Origin: Stenotrophomonas nitritireducens
GTDB taxonomy: Bacteria > Pseudomonadota > Gammaproteobacteria > Xanthomonadales > Xanthomonadaceae
Direction of reading: 5' to 3'
Length of the DNA stretch: 64,000 nt
Assembly (NCBI RefSeq): GCF_001431425.1
Contig: NZ_LDJG01000003.1
Span: forward strand, 1-64,000
The notes under the pieces were generated by a model. The model was given only the letters and a program-made list of their open reading frames with translations. It was not told where the DNA came from and made no database searches. This document shows, in pieces, positions 7,879-19,548 of the stretch. Every line of letters begins with the position of its first letter. Within the stretch, counting starts at the first letter, position 1. The translations under genes and the position numbers were made by a program.

Positions 7879-10671
7879 GTGGATCAGGGCGTGATTGCGA
7901 GCATGATGAGCCACCCGCTGGAGGGGGCGATCGTGCTGCTCGATCCGGAGGGCCATCCGCTGGCCGCCAATGCCGCGGCCCGTACGCTGGACCTGCCGCG
8001 CAGGCTGCTGGGCCATCGCCAGGCGTTGCTGGGGCTGCGCGACCGGGTCGCCGGCGAAGGGCTGCTGCCCTGTTCGGTACCCGCCGGCGAGCAGCGCCTG
8101 GATGGTTTCCTGAGCGCGGCGCGTGCGCAGGACGGAACGGTCTGCGCCTATATCTATAGTGTCGCTCCGGCCACTCCCCTGGCGGACGGGCGCTGGTCGA
8201 AACTGCTGCATGACGCAGGGCACGGCGTCTGGGAGTGGGACGTGCCGGCCCACCTGCTGGCCCATCTGGAAGGGCAGGCCGGCGCCGGCGCCGGCATCGC
8301 CGTCGATACCGTGCAGGAATGGCTGGAGCGGACCCATCCGGGCGACCGCAGCGCGCAGCGGGCCGCACTGCAGGCGCACCTGCAGGACGCCGCCGTGCCC
8401 TATGCCTGCCGCATGCGCGTGCGCCGGGCCGATGGCAGCTGGCAACTCGTGCACGATCACGGCCAGGTGGTGGCGCGGACGGCCGACGGTCATCCGCTGC
8501 GCATGGCCGGCATCCGCATCGGTGTCGCCGCGCAGGATCTGCCGGGCGCCGACATACAGGAACAACAGGCGCAAATGCGCCAGCTGCAACGCATCGCGGG
8601 CCTCGGCACCTGGTCCTGGGAGCGCGATGGCGCCGGCTTTTCCTGGTCCGACGAACTGCATGCCGCCGTCGGCCAGGCCCCGGGCAGGCTGCCCACCGGC
8701 CGTCGCTGGCTGGACCTGCTCGACGGCGCCGCCCGCGCCCAGGTGCGGGCGGCGTGGCGGCGGCTGCACCGCGAAGGCCAGCCGCACGCTTTCGAGCTCG
8801 TGCTGCCGCCCGGGCCGATCGAAACCTCCGGCATCCACCTGCGGGTCTGGATGCATCCCGAACACGATGCGACAGGGCGCGTCCACCGCGTGGCCGGGCT
8901 GCTGAAGAACGTCACCGAGCAGCGCCAGACCGATGCGTTGATCCGCTGGCGCACCGAACTGCTCAATCGCGTCTCGGCCCTGGGCCGCATCGGCGGTTGC
9001 GAGATCGAAGTGGCCACCCGCGGCATGCTCTGGACCGACGAGTGCTACCGCATCCATGGCCTGCGCAAGGAACCGGTCACGCTGGAGCAGGCGCTGGCCC
9101 TCTACACGCCGGACTCGCGCGACAGTTTCGAGGCGGCGCTCACCCGTATCGCCGAAGGCGGCCTGCCCGAGCAGCTGGACCTGTGCTTCTACCGGCATTC
9201 GGGGCAGCGCGTGTGGGTGCAGGTGCAGATCGAACTGGACCGCCGCGAAGGCCTGCCGGAGCGTTTCGTGGTGCTGTTCCGCGACATCACCCGCGAACGC
9301 GAGGCCAACGAGCGCATCGAACTGCTGGCCCACTACGACCTGCTGACCGGGCTGCCCAACCGCATCCTGCTGCGCGAGCAGGCCGAGGAGGCCATCGCCG
9401 AATCGCGCCGCAACGGCACGGTCCTGGCGATGCTGTTCGTCGACCTGGACGGCTTCAAGTCCATCAACGACACCTTCGGCCACGCCACCGGCGACATGCT
9501 GCTCAAGGCCGCCGCCGCGCGCCTGCACCAGAACCTGCGCAACGCCGACCTGTTCGCGCGCTTCAACGGCGACGAGTTCGTGGTCGTGCTGCGCGACCTG
9601 GCCGACCCGGCAGACGCCGGCCATGTCGCACGCAAGCTGATCGCTTCGCTGGCTTCGCCCCTGCATCGCGGCGACACCACGCTGAAGGTCGGCGCCAGCG
9701 TCGGCATCGCGCTCGCCGACGACAGCCATCGCGACTTCGATACGCTGCTGCGCGCGGCCGACGCCGCCATGCACGCGGCCAAGGAAGCCGGGCGCAACAC
9801 CTACCAGTACTACAGCCAGGACGTACTGGCCGGGATCCAGCGGCGCCTGCAGATCGAACATGCGCTGCATGGCGCGCTCGAGCGCGAGGAATTCCAGCTG
9901 GTCTACCAGCCGCTGGTCAACGTCGATCCGGCGCGGCCTCCGGCCATCGAGGCGCTGCTGCGCTGGGTCTGCCCGGAACTGGGCCCATGCAGCCCCGCCG
10001 AGTTCATCCCGGTGGCGGAGAAGTGCGGCGAAATCGCCCGCATCGGCGAGTGGGTGCTGAACGAAGCCTGCCGCCAGGCCGCCGTCTGGCACGCCGCGGG
10101 GCTGGCGTTCGAGCGCATCGCGGTCAACGTATCGGCCATGCAGCTGCGCGAGCGCGGCTTCGCCGAACAGGTCATCGCCATCTGCGAGCGCCACCGCTGG
10201 CCATCGCAGCGCCTGGAACTGGAATTGACCGAATCGGCGCTTATCCGCGACAGCGACGCGCTGCGCCAGTGCTTCGACACCTTCGAACGCAACGGCGTGC
10301 TGCTGGCCGTGGACGATTTCGGCACTGGCTTTTCCAACCTGCATTACCTCAACCGCTTCCCGGTGCAGCGCCTGAAAATCGACCGCAGCTTCGTCCAGCG
10401 CATGCTGCACGACGCCGGCACCGCCGAGGTGACGCAGGCCATCGTCCACCTCGGTCACGCCCTGGGCATGCAGGTGGTGGCCGAAGGCGTGGAAACGCGC
10501 CAGGAAGAAGCCCTGCTGCTGCGGCAGGGCTGCGACGAGATACAGGGCTACCTGTACTCGCGTCCGCTGCCGTCGCGGGACATGGCGCAATGGTTGCGCC
10601 AGGGGCCCGGCGGCGACGGACCGAGCCCGACGCTGTCCGCGCAAACGGACCGCCCGGTCGCCGTACTCTGA
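7879..10671 (+). CDS. PAS-GGDEF-EAL c-di-GMP phosphodiesterase
   Basis: 930 residues, cytoplasmic, with no membrane segment seen. Several PAS-like sensor modules fill the first about 470 residues. The GGDEF domain has the motif NGDEF at 563-567 (first G replaced by N) with an otherwise good LDGFKSINDTFGHATGD. The EAL domain is complete: E691 in IEALLRW, NVSAMQL, LTESALI, DDFGTG from D812, KIDRSF and VVAEGVET. It is probably a phosphodiesterase whose GGDEF may bind GTP as a regulator. GTG start with GGAG at 7866-7869. Divergent from the histidine-kinase operon, so the 108-base gap holds both promoters. Confidence 0.88.
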   Translation: MDQGVIASMMSHPLEGAIVLLDPEGHPLAANAAARTLDLPRRLLGHRQALLGLRDRVAGEGLLPCSVPAGEQRLDGFLSAARAQDGTVCAYIYSVAPATPLADGRWSKLLHDAGHGVWEWDVPAHLLAHLEGQAGAGAGIAVDTVQEWLERTHPGDRSAQRAALQAHLQDAAVPYACRMRVRRADGSWQLVHDHGQVVARTADGHPLRMAGIRIGVAAQDLPGADIQEQQAQMRQLQRIAGLGTWSWERDGAGFSWSDELHAAVGQAPGRLPTGRRWLDLLDGAARAQVRAAWRRLHREGQPHAFELVLPPGPIETSGIHLRVWMHPEHDATGRVHRVAGLLKNVTEQRQTDALIRWRTELLNRVSALGRIGGCEIEVATRGMLWTDECYRIHGLRKEPVTLEQALALYTPDSRDSFEAALTRIAEGGLPEQLDLCFYRHSGQRVWVQVQIELDRREGLPERFVVLFRDITREREANERIELLAHYDLLTGLPNRILLREQAEEAIAESRRNGTVLAMLFVDLDGFKSINDTFGHATGDMLLKAAAARLHQNLRNADLFARFNGDEFVVVLRDLADPADAGHVARKLIASLASPLHRGDTTLKVGASVGIALADDSHRDFDTLLRAADAAMHAAKEAGRNTYQYYSQDVLAGIQRRLQIEHALHGALEREEFQLVYQPLVNVDPARPPAIEALLRWVCPELGPCSPAEFIPVAEKCGEIARIGEWVLNEACRQAAVWHAAGLAFERIAVNVSAMQLRERGFAEQVIAICERHRWPSQRLELELTESALIRDSDALRQCFDTFERNGVLLAVDDFGTGFSNLHYLNRFPVQRLKIDRSFVQRMLHDAGTAEVTQAIVHLGHALGMQVVAEGVETRQEEALLLRQGCDEIQGYLYSRPLPSRDMAQWLRQGPGGDGPSPTLSAQTDRPVAVL

Positions 10672-11226
10672 ATCTCCAGCGCATCGCATTCCGCTTTCCC
10701 GCGCGGCAAGCTCCGCGCAATCGCGGCGTTGCCGGGCCTGTGATCCGTTTGCGCGCTCCACGGCGAGCGTCGTGGCTGCATCGGGGCGACAGGGCGACAG
10801 GGGTTGCCGCCATCGGTAACCGCAGCCTTCCAGGCGATCGACGGGCCATGTCAAAACCATGCCCGATCGTTCCGCTAGTGGGTTCCTGACACGACTCCAT
10901 CGATGAAGTCCGACTCCATGCCCGTCCGGCGATACCCGGCAGCGGGCCTCGATGCGCCGCACCCATGCGGCGCCGGCGTGGACCATGGCTGGCTACAGGG
11001 CCGCCGGTAACCGCGGGGCGGCAGAGTGGCGCCAAACGCCCGCGATCCTGGCAGGGCGCAGGCGCCGGCATGACTTCATCTCGGCCGCGAGGCGGTCCAT
11101 GGCCATCGTTCATGGCCAGCCGGCGCACCGCAGGGCCATGGTCGATACGGCCTGGAAGGCGGGTGATTCGGAGTGACGCCACCTTCGGTTCCGCGGCAGA
11201 GGGCCACGATCCGAGGGAGGCCAGGC

Positions 11227-11391
11227 CTAAAGCGCGAGATCCCAGGCCACCAGGATCGCAAGCAGCTCGTCCCGCTCGGGTACATCCGCGATCCGCATCC
11301 GCGGCATGCAGGACAGCTCCCGCTGTGCCTGCGTCTCCAGCGCCGCCAAACGGCCCAGGGCCGCTGCGCTCCCGGGACCCCGCGCGGAATC
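11227..11391 (-). pseudogene. Possible 3' remnant of an unidentified gene
   Basis: This stretch translates in one frame to a credible protein C-terminus (alanine/leucine/glutamate helix, then ERDELLAILVAWDLAL and a stop), with G/C-rich third codon positions like its neighbours. No sensible start codon or ribosome site precedes it, and the translation further upstream looks random. It may be the tail of a gene lost by deletion or a small hypothetical gene with a non-ATG start. Function not recognised. Confidence 0.3.
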
Positions 11392-11476
11392 CCGCTCCGC
11401 AGGCGTGCAACGCGCGGGGGTTCCAGTTCCAGGTGCCGTCTTCACTGCGACCGGGAAGGACGCCCGCAACGACGAA

Positions 11477-11496
11477 ACCCCGGCCTGGGCCGGGGT
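11477..11496 (-). terminator. Hairpin after the chemoreceptor gene
   Basis: An 8-bp perfect stem (ACCCCGGC / GCCGGGGT) with a 4-base loop, 22 bases after the chemoreceptor stop. On the minus strand it is followed by TTCGTCG, a weak U-tract, so it is a plausible but not strong intrinsic terminator. Confidence 0.55.
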
Positions 11497-11518
11497 CCTT
11501 GTTTCGCCACGCGGGGAA

Positions 11519-12709
11519 TCAGAACAGTTCAACCGTTCCCGCGCCCATGCTCTGCTGCGCCACCGGCTTGTGCGGCGGGCGCTCCCACTCGTTGCGCATA
11601 TCGCGCAGGCGGCTGCCGGTGCGCTGCAGTGCGGCCACCAGCTCGCTGTCGAGCACGCCGCCACTGCGGTGCAGCAGTTCCTGCAGCGCCACGGCCTCGC
11701 GGTTGATCGCGGTCAGGCGGTCCAGATGGGTATGCACGCCGCCCAGTGCCTGGGTGGCGATGTCCTCGAACTGCAGGGCGCGCACCGCCTCGGCGACGCT
11801 GCTGTCGATGGCGCGGCCGCACTCGGAGATCTCGCGCATGCCTTCGCCCAGCGAACTGTTGATCGCCGCCACGTTGTCCAGCATGGCCGCCGCTTCATGG
11901 CGCGCCTCGCGGGAGCGGTCCATGTCGCGCGAGGCCATGTGGGTGACGGTCTCGCGGACCTTGGCGATGGCGTCCTTGGAACTGTGCGCCAGCTTGCGGA
12001 TCTGCTCGTTGAAGGTGGTCGAGCGCTCGGACAGGTTGCGCACCTCGTCGGCGACCACCGCGAACCCGCGCCCGGCCTCACCGGCGCGCGCGGCTTCGAT
12101 GGCGGCGTTCAGCGCCAGCAGGTTGGTCTGGTCGGCGATGGACTTCACGTCCTCCAGCAGGGCGAAGATGCCGTCCAGGTGCTGCGCCATCTGGTCGATG
12201 TGCTGCACGGTATTGCTGCTCTGGCCGCTGACCTGCTCCAGCGCCTCGACCAGCTGCTCCATCTGGTGGCTGGCATGCTGGGCGAAACGGGCCACGTCCA
12301 CGCCGCCATGGCCTTCCTCGCCGGCGCGGTCGACGATGCGGGCCAGCGCCTGGCTCTGCTGGCGCGACTTGCGGTTCATCGCATCGAAGCTGCTGCCCAG
12401 GCCCGATACCGCCTGGCGGATCAGCTCGCGGGCGCGCTCGATCTCGCCGCGCGAACCGTCGATCTCGTTGCTGACGAAACTGCGCAGCTCGTTGAGCAGC
12501 TGGTCCTGTTCCTTGAGCACGCGGGCATGCTCGGGCGAACGCTGCGACTGGCTGTAGGCGCTCCAGTAGGCGAACACCAGCCAGCTCAGCGCCATCGTGG
12601 TCAGGATCGCCCACACCACGGCCACGGGCCATGCGAACGCCAGCGCCAATGCCAGCAGGAAGGTAAGGGCCAGCGGGGCGGCCAGGCGGATTGCAATGCG
12701 TGAATACAT
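11519..12709 (-). CDS. Methyl-accepting chemotaxis protein without sensor domain
   Basis: 396 residues. Two adjacent membrane helices (about 8-24 and 28-48) with almost no loop, then a long coiled coil. The signalling hairpin tip is around [20 protein letters not shown] followed by [18 protein letters not shown], the CheA/CheW-contact region. There is no periplasmic ligand-binding domain and no clear HAMP, so it would sense something inside the cell or in the membrane, or act as a structural partner in arrays. It starts at ATG 12,709, 52 bases after the hflD stop on the same strand, and may be cotranscribed with nudJ-mnmA-hflD. Confidence 0.87.
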   Translation of the reverse strand: MYSRIAIRLAAPLALTFLLALALAFAWPVAVVWAILTTMALSWLVFAYWSAYSQSQRSPEHARVLKEQDQLLNELRSFVSNEIDGSRGEIERARELIRQAVSGLGSSFDAMNRKSRQQSQALARIVDRAGEEGHGGVDVARFAQHASHQMEQLVEALEQVSGQSSNTVQHIDQMAQHLDGIFALLEDVKSIADQTNLLALNAAIEAARAGEAGRGFAVVADEVRNLSERSTTFNEQIRKLAHSSKDAIAKVRETVTHMASRDMDRSREARHEAAAMLDNVAAINSSLGEGMREISECGRAIDSSVAEAVRALQFEDIATQALGGVHTHLDRLTAINREAVALQELLHRSGGVLDSELVAALQRTGSRLRDMRNEWERPPHKPVAQQSMGAGTVELF

Positions 12710-12761
12710 GGACGTTCTCGGGAGAGTCACGATTGCAGTATCGGCCGGGGGGGGGCGGTCT

Positions 12762-13382
12762 TTAGCCTCCGTGAAGGCGCCGCCCGATCGCCTCGAGCAT
12801 GGCCTTGCGCGAAAACAGGAAATCCCAGTAGCTGCCGCCGAGCTGGCGCCACAGCACCGCCGAGCGCACCGCGGCCAGCAGCAGGGCACGGATCTCCGCG
12901 ACCACGCCGGCCTGCCCCAGATAGTGCGGGTTGCCCTGCACCATGATCCGCGGCTTGAGCTGGCTGATGGTGTCCGCATACAGGGCGCCCATGGCCGCCA
13001 GCACGTCCGGATGGGCCGGATCGCCCAGTTCGCCCGCCTGTACGGCGGCGCGCTCGATGCCGGCCTGGACCTTGTCCACGGTCGCGCCTTCGCGCACGAA
13101 GCGGCGCTCCAGCTGCAGCACCGACAACGCAAGGCGCGGCAGCAGCTCGTCCTTGCCGCTGTTGCCGAAATAGTCGCGCAGCAGGCGCAGCCCGGCCTCC
13201 ACCTGGCGGTCGTCGCCGTACACCGCGGCGGGCGAGGGCGCATCGATGCGGATCACGCTGTCCATGGCGGTGCGCACCACCGCGGCGTCGGAATGGCCGG
13301 TCTCGGCGATGCGCCTTACCTGCTGCAGGGCCTGGGCGATGCCGGCCAGCGCCAGGACACGGTCGTCGAAGGAAGAACTCAT
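12762..13382 (-). CDS. hflD: HflD, high-frequency lysogenization protein homolog
   Basis: A 206-residue all-helical peripheral inner-membrane protein, of normal HflD length. In E. coli HflD binds the lambda CII protein; its housekeeping role is unclear. Family features include [15 protein letters not shown] near the N-terminus, a central [10 protein letters not shown] helix and [17 protein letters not shown]. It follows mnmA with an ATGA overlap, the same order as in E. coli (nudJ-mnmA-hflD), which makes the call secure. Confidence 0.93.
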   Translation of the reverse strand: MSSSFDDRVLALAGIAQALQQVRRIAETGHSDAAVVRTAMDSVIRIDAPSPAAVYGDDRQVEAGLRLLRDYFGNSGKDELLPRLALSVLQLERRFVREGATVDKVQAGIERAAVQAGELGDPAHPDVLAAMGALYADTISQLKPRIMVQGNPHYLGQAGVVAEIRALLLAAVRSAVLWRQLGGSYWDFLFSRKAMLEAIGRRLHGG

Positions 13383-14512
13383 GCTTGCCTCTCAAGGAAA
13401 TCGGGCCGGGACGCGCGCTGCTCCAGCGGTGCGTCGGTGGTGGCGATGACCGCGCCGCCCAGGCATTCGGCGCCGTCGTACAGCACCAGCGACTGGCCGG
13501 GCGTGACCGCCCGTTGCGGCCGGTCGAAATCGACCTGCAGGGTGCCATCGTCGCGCACGCTCACGCTGCAGGCCTCGTCCGGCTGCCGGTAGCGGGTCTG
13601 GGCGGTGCACCGGAAGCGGCCGGCGGGCGCGCTGCCGGCGATCCAGTGCATGGATTCGGTATGCAGACGGTTGGACTGCAGCCAGGGGCTGTCGTGGCCC
13701 TGGTCGACGTACAGGATGTTGGCCGCCACGTCCTTGCCGACCACGTACCAGGGGGCGGCCGGCCGGCCGCGCACGCCACCGATGTTCAGGCCTTCGCGCT
13801 GGCCCAGGGTAAAATAGAACACACCAGGATGGCGGCCGATGGACTGTCCGTCCGGGTCGCGGATCTCGCCCTCGCGGGCGGGCAGGTACTGGCCCAGGAA
13901 CTGGCGGAAATCGCGCTCGCCGATGAAGCAGATGCCGGTGGAATCCTTCTTCGCATGGGTCGGCAGCCCGGCCTCCTGGGCGATGCGGCGCAGCTGGCTC
14001 TTCTCCAGGTGGCCGATCGGGAACAGGGTGGCGGCCAACTGCTCCTGGCCCAGCTGGTGCAGGAAATAGCTCTGGTCCTTGCCGCGGTCGGCCCCGCGCA
14101 GCAGGCGCCAGCGGCCGGCGGATTGTTCCACCCGGGCATAATGGCCGGTGGCGATGCGCTCGGCCCCGAGCTCGCGGGCGGCGTCGAGGAAATGCTTGAA
14201 CTTGACCTCGCGGTTGCACAGCACATCCGGATTGGGCGTGCGCCCGGCCGCGTATTCGGCCAGGAAGTGCTCGAACACGCCCTGCCAGTACTCGGCGGAG
14301 AAATCGCGGAAATGGAACGGGATGCCCAGCCGCCCGCAGACTGCCACCGCATCGCGGCGGTCGTCCTCGGCACGGCAATGGCCGCTGCCATCGTCCGCCC
14401 AGTTCTGCATGAACAGGCCGGCGACATCCAACCCCTGCTGCACCAGGACGAGTGCGGCGACAGAGGAATCCACGCCGCCGGACACGCCGACGACCACACC
14501 CGGCCGGCTCAT
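13379..14512 (-). CDS. mnmA: MnmA, tRNA-specific 2-thiouridylase
   Basis: A 377-residue cytoplasmic enzyme that puts sulfur on C2 of U34 in tRNA Lys/Glu/Gln, using ATP and a persulfide from the Tus/IscS relay. The ATP pyrophosphatase P-loop is SGGVDSS at 11-17, the catalytic cysteines are C99 in NPDVLCN and C195 in [12 protein letters not shown], and the family motif [11 protein letters not shown] is present. The start at 14,512 ([13 protein letters not shown]) is preferred to upstream starts that would overlap nudJ. It overlaps nudJ (ATGA) upstream and hflD (ATGA) downstream. Confidence 0.97.
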   Translation of the reverse strand: MSRPGVVVGVSGGVDSSVAALVLVQQGLDVAGLFMQNWADDGSGHCRAEDDRRDAVAVCGRLGIPFHFRDFSAEYWQGVFEHFLAEYAAGRTPNPDVLCNREVKFKHFLDAARELGAERIATGHYARVEQSAGRWRLLRGADRGKDQSYFLHQLGQEQLAATLFPIGHLEKSQLRRIAQEAGLPTHAKKDSTGICFIGERDFRQFLGQYLPAREGEIRDPDGQSIGRHPGVFYFTLGQREGLNIGGVRGRPAAPWYVVGKDVAANILYVDQGHDSPWLQSNRLHTESMHWIAGSAPAGRFRCTAQTRYRQPDEACSVSVRDDGTLQVDFDRPQRAVTPGQSLVLYDGAECLGGAVIATTDAPLEQRASRPDFLERQA

Positions 14513-14970
14513 GGCACCTGCCTCAACATCGACAACGGATGGCGTTGCCCGGCCAGCCAGTCCGACACGGCCTGCCAGACCAGCGGGCTGCGCAGCCGCG
14601 CCATGTCGGCCTGCAATGCGGCCGGAGTCAGCCACAGCGCCCGCACGATGCCGATATCCAGCGGCTGATCCGGGTAATGCCGCACCGGCTCGGCGGCGAA
14701 GGCGAAGCGCAGGAACGGCTTGCCGTCCGGCGCATCCCACTGGTAAGCACCGATGAAAGCGCTCGGCCGCACCTCCCAGCCGGTTTCCTCGCGGGTCTCG
14801 CGCACCGCGGCTTCGACCAGGCTTTCGCCCGGTTCCAGGTGGCCGGCCGGCTGGTTCAACACGCGCCGGCCATGCTTTTCCTCTTCCACCAGCAACAACT
14901 GCCCGGCGCGGGACACCACGGTGGCCACGGTGACATGCGGCGCCCAGCGCTGGGAGCTCAACGCGTTCAC
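14509..14970 (-). CDS. nudJ: NudJ-type NUDIX phosphatase
   Basis: 153 residues. The NUDIX box is [16 protein letters not shown] followed by TREETGW. The N-terminus PHVTVATVV and the run [17 protein letters not shown] and [11 protein letters not shown] closely follow E. coli NudJ, which hydrolyses thiamine pyrophosphate and nucleoside di/triphosphates. The position immediately upstream of mnmA is the same as in E. coli. It starts at a GTG (14,970) with a GAGGG ribosome site lying inside the end of the preceding gene, two bases away. Confidence 0.9.
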   Translation of the reverse strand: MNALSSQRWAPHVTVATVVSRAGQLLLVEEEKHGRRVLNQPAGHLEPGESLVEAAVRETREETGWEVRPSAFIGAYQWDAPDGKPFLRFAFAAEPVRHYPDQPLDIGIVRALWLTPAALQADMARLRSPLVWQAVSDWLAGQRHPLSMLRQVP

Positions 14971-14972
14971 CC

Positions 14973-15449
14973 TCAGTACTCGTCCTTGGCCGTCAATTCC
15001 AGTTCGATGGCATCGGCGCTCTTGATCGCCGCATCGATGGCGTCGCTGAGGACATCGGCTTTCGCGTTTGCGTCGATCTTGACCACGAACATGGCCATGT
15101 CGCCCTGCTTGACCCAGCTGCCGAGCTTGGAATCATTGGAGTCCTCGAGCAGGCGGTTGGCCACCAGGGCAGGCAGCTGCGCGCTGGCGGACTTGTAGCC
15201 CGGCGACCAGATCTCGCGGATGCGATGGGTGCCATAGGTCTCGACCGAGGAGCGCACGAACACCAGCTGGGTGCGGTCGCCCTCCATGTCGAACACCATG
15301 CGGTAATCGCCGTCGTCGTCGATCTCGTACTTGTACTCCAGCGAGTCGAGCAGCCGCCCGACCGCGGCATCGGGCTCGCCGGCGAGCGCCGTCCCGGCCA
15401 TGCCGCACAACATGCCCGCCATCATCATTCCGGCCACGTACTTCTTCAT
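14973..15449 (-). CDS. Exported protein of unknown function (possibly YbjN-like)
   Basis: 158 residues with a clear signal peptide ([23 protein letters not shown]), so periplasmic after cleavage. The mature part has a single compact domain with alternating strands ([28 protein letters not shown]) and a C-terminal helix; this pattern resembles YbjN / type III chaperone-like folds, but I cannot confirm it. A GCAGGGAAAG ribosome site is good. It ends two bases before nudJ and may share its transcript. It is divergent from clpS. Confidence 0.7.
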   Translation of the reverse strand: MKKYVAGMMMAGMLCGMAGTALAGEPDAAVGRLLDSLEYKYEIDDDGDYRMVFDMEGDRTQLVFVRSSVETYGTHRIREIWSPGYKSASAQLPALVANRLLEDSNDSKLGSWVKQGDMAMFVVKIDANAKADVLSDAIDAAIKSADAIELELTAKDEY

Positions 15450-15541
15450 GCTTTCCCTGCGGGATTGGTTGATCAGGCGCAAATTGTGCGTTGGCCGGGG
15501 CGTTCGAGTCCAATTCGGCGCAGCTTCGCGGGGCCAGCCGG

Positions 15542-15547
15542 TATAAT
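15542..15547 (+). promoter_or_regulatory. -10 element of clpS, leaderless arrangement
   Basis: A perfect TATAAT ends seven bases before the clpS ATG at 15,555, and there is no ribosome binding site. Transcription would therefore start at or one base before the A of the start codon. The -35 region is poor. Confidence 0.6.
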
Positions 15548-15554
15548 TGCGCGC

Positions 15555-15875
15555 ATGCCCCGCAAGCTCCAACACGAGAACGATCACGGCCTGCTGGTGG
15601 AACCCGGCAAGCCCGAGGTCGCACCGCCGCCGCTGTACCAGGTGATGCTGCTGAACGACGACTACACGCCGATGGATTTCGTGGTCGCCGTGCTGCAGAA
15701 CTTCTTCGCCATGGACCTGGACAAGGCCACCCAGGTGATGCTGCACGTCCATACCCGCGGCCGCGGCATCTGCGGCGTCTACAGCCGCGAGGTGGCCGAG
15801 ACCAAGGTCGCGCAGGTCAACGAGTTCGCGCGGATGAACCAGCACCCGCTGCTGTGCACGATGGAGAAGGCCTGA
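15555..15875 (+). CDS. clpS: ClpS, adaptor for the ClpAP protease
   Basis: A 106-residue N-recognin that delivers N-degron substrates to ClpA. Signature: [19 protein letters not shown], with the acidic/asparagine loop and the downstream [24 protein letters not shown] that lines the N-end binding pocket. The normal partner, clpA, is 955 bases downstream on the same strand, separated by an opposite-strand kinase gene, which is an unusual interruption. The start codon coincides with the predicted transcription start. Confidence 0.97.
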   Translation: MPRKLQHENDHGLLVEPGKPEVAPPPLYQVMLLNDDYTPMDFVVAVLQNFFAMDLDKATQVMLHVHTRGRGICGVYSREVAETKVAQVNEFARMNQHPLLCTMEKA

Positions 15876-15883
15876 CCGGCCCG

Positions 15884-16693
15884 TCAGCCGGCCAGCGCCT
15901 GCAGCGCCAGCGCGACGACCGCCAGGTCGACATCGGCCCGGTCCCCGTCGTCCAGGAACCAGGTCGCCGACAGCCCGCGGCTGGCCGCGATCCAGCGCAG
16001 CAGGCGCGTGCGTTCGAGGCCGGCTTCCGCCGATACCTGCGCCAGGCGCGCGTGGAAGCGCCCGGGCCGGACGGCGACATGGATGCCCGGGCCGCACAGG
16101 TCCGGATTGGCGAACAATGCCGTGTAGTCGAAGGCGCGGTCACCCTGCAGGCGCTTGGGGTCGATCGCCAGCCAGCCGCGCGCACCGAAATCGAGCACGT
16201 TGTCGTGGTGCAGATCGCCATGCAGCGGCATCCGCTCCTGTTCGGCGGCAAGCAGTTCCTCCGCCAGCGATCTGCACTGTTCCAGCATTGGCGACAGTCC
16301 CGTGCGCGGCCGCAGCAGATCGGCGAACCATTCCCGCAGCGGGACCAGGCCCGGCGGCGCCACGCCGCGCGGCCGGTGCAGGCGCTCCAGCACCCCGCAC
16401 AGGATCGTGGTGCATGCCGCGTCTGCGCCCTCGATCGAGCGCCGGCGCAATGATTCCCCCTCGGCGCGCTCGAGCAGGATCGCCGGGCCGTCGTGCGCCA
16501 GCAGCCGGGCAGCACCATCGCCGTCCCACCAGCGCAGCAGGCGGTGGGCATCGCGCTCGTCGTCCGCGCTGCTCACCTTCAACATCGCCGGCGCCCCGGC
16601 CGGTGTCAGCACCGGCCACAGCCGCGCGCGCGGCGTGCTGATCGGCGCGCCATCGCGACGCAACTGCCAGCGGGTAAGGTAGGGTTCGCTCAT
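15884..16693 (-). CDS. Aminoglycoside/hydroxyurea kinase family protein (APH(6)-like)
   Basis: 269 residues of the phosphotransferase family that includes streptomycin 6-kinases. The catalytic loop is LHGDLHHDNVL, and the metal-binding aspartate lies in AIDPKRLQGD, a sequence typical of this family. The N-terminal lobe has a putative ATP-binding lysine in AMLKVSS. Chromosomal members are often of unknown substrate, so resistance should not be assumed. It sits between clpS and clpA on the opposite strand. Confidence 0.8.
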   Translation of the reverse strand: MSEPYLTRWQLRRDGAPISTPRARLWPVLTPAGAPAMLKVSSADDERDAHRLLRWWDGDGAARLLAHDGPAILLERAEGESLRRRSIEGADAACTTILCGVLERLHRPRGVAPPGLVPLREWFADLLRPRTGLSPMLEQCRSLAEELLAAEQERMPLHGDLHHDNVLDFGARGWLAIDPKRLQGDRAFDYTALFANPDLCGPGIHVAVRPGRFHARLAQVSAEAGLERTRLLRWIAASRGLSATWFLDDGDRADVDLAVVALALQALAG

Positions 16694-16829
16694 GGTGCAA
16701 GGCCCCCCCCAAGCGAGGGCCGTCGCGCCAGCCGCAGTGCTAACGCTGTCTGAACACCGGCATCCGGTAGGGTGATGGAAAACGTGCAGTCAGGCCGCAT
16801 ATTGTCTCCAACCGCAGTCGGAGTCCCCC

Positions 16830-19109
<2,280 letters not shown>

Positions 19110-19129
19110 AACGGACAGGACCTACTCCT

Positions 19130-19155
19130 ACGACGGCGGCTGCGGCCGCCGTCGT
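19130..19155 (+). terminator. Hairpin after clpA
   Basis: A perfect 11-bp stem (ACGACGGCGGC / GCCGCCGTCGT) with a TGCG loop, 20 bases after the clpA stop, followed by CGTTTCC. The U-tract is short, so it is a likely but not ideal intrinsic terminator. Confidence 0.6.
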
Positions 19156-19197
19156 CGTTTCCGGCATAGGGGGAAGTCCGGATCGCGGCCACGCAAA

Positions 19198-19220
19198 AAA
19201 GCCAGCCCAAGGCTGGCTTT
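19198..19220 (-). terminator. Intrinsic terminator of infA
   Basis: A 7-bp GC stem (GCCAGCC / GGCTGGC, extended by AAA/TTT pairs) with a 3-base loop. On the minus strand it is followed by a run of six T, a classic rho-independent terminator 22 bases after infA. It may also stop leftover clpA transcription from the other side. Confidence 0.85.
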
Positions 19221-19242
19221 CCGGGTGCCCGGCTACCGCCGC

Positions 19243-19461
19243 TTACTTCATGCGGTAGGTAATGCGGCCCTTGGTGAGGTCGTACGGCGTCATTTCAACC
19301 TTGACGCGGTCGCCGGTAAGGATGCGGATGTAGTTCTTGCGCATGCGGCCGGAGATGTGGGCGATGATTTCGTGCCCGTTTTCCAGTCGAACGCGGAAAG
19401 TGGTGTTCGGCAGCGTCTCGCTGACGGTGCCCTCGAACTCGATGGAGTCGTCTTTCGACAT
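19243..19461 (-). CDS. infA: InfA, translation initiation factor IF-1
   Basis: 72 residues, the full S1-type OB fold that sits in the ribosomal A site during initiation. The sequence is nearly canonical ([40 protein letters not shown]). AGGA precedes the ATG. It is flanked downstream by a strong terminator. aat lies upstream on the same strand after an 87-base gap. Confidence 0.98.
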   Translation of the reverse strand: MSKDDSIEFEGTVSETLPNTTFRVRLENGHEIIAHISGRMRKNYIRILTGDRVKVEMTPYDLTKGRITYRMK

Positions 19462-19548
19462 GTAATCCTGTGCGGTTCTGCGGATGGCCTTTTCAGGCCC
19501 GGAAGCCGAGCATTTTACCCCGCGCCGCGGAATGATGCAAAGTTTGCG

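Larger units (their letters stand above)
10672..11518. other. 847-base gap with one coding-like remnant
   Basis: No intact gene is recognisable here. The only coding-like piece is on the minus strand (11,227 to about 11,390), described separately. A terminator hairpin for the chemoreceptor gene lies at 11,477-11,496. The rest (10,680-11,220) is GC-rich with short meaningless frames and no tRNA, transposase or repeat that I could identify. Confidence 0.5.
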
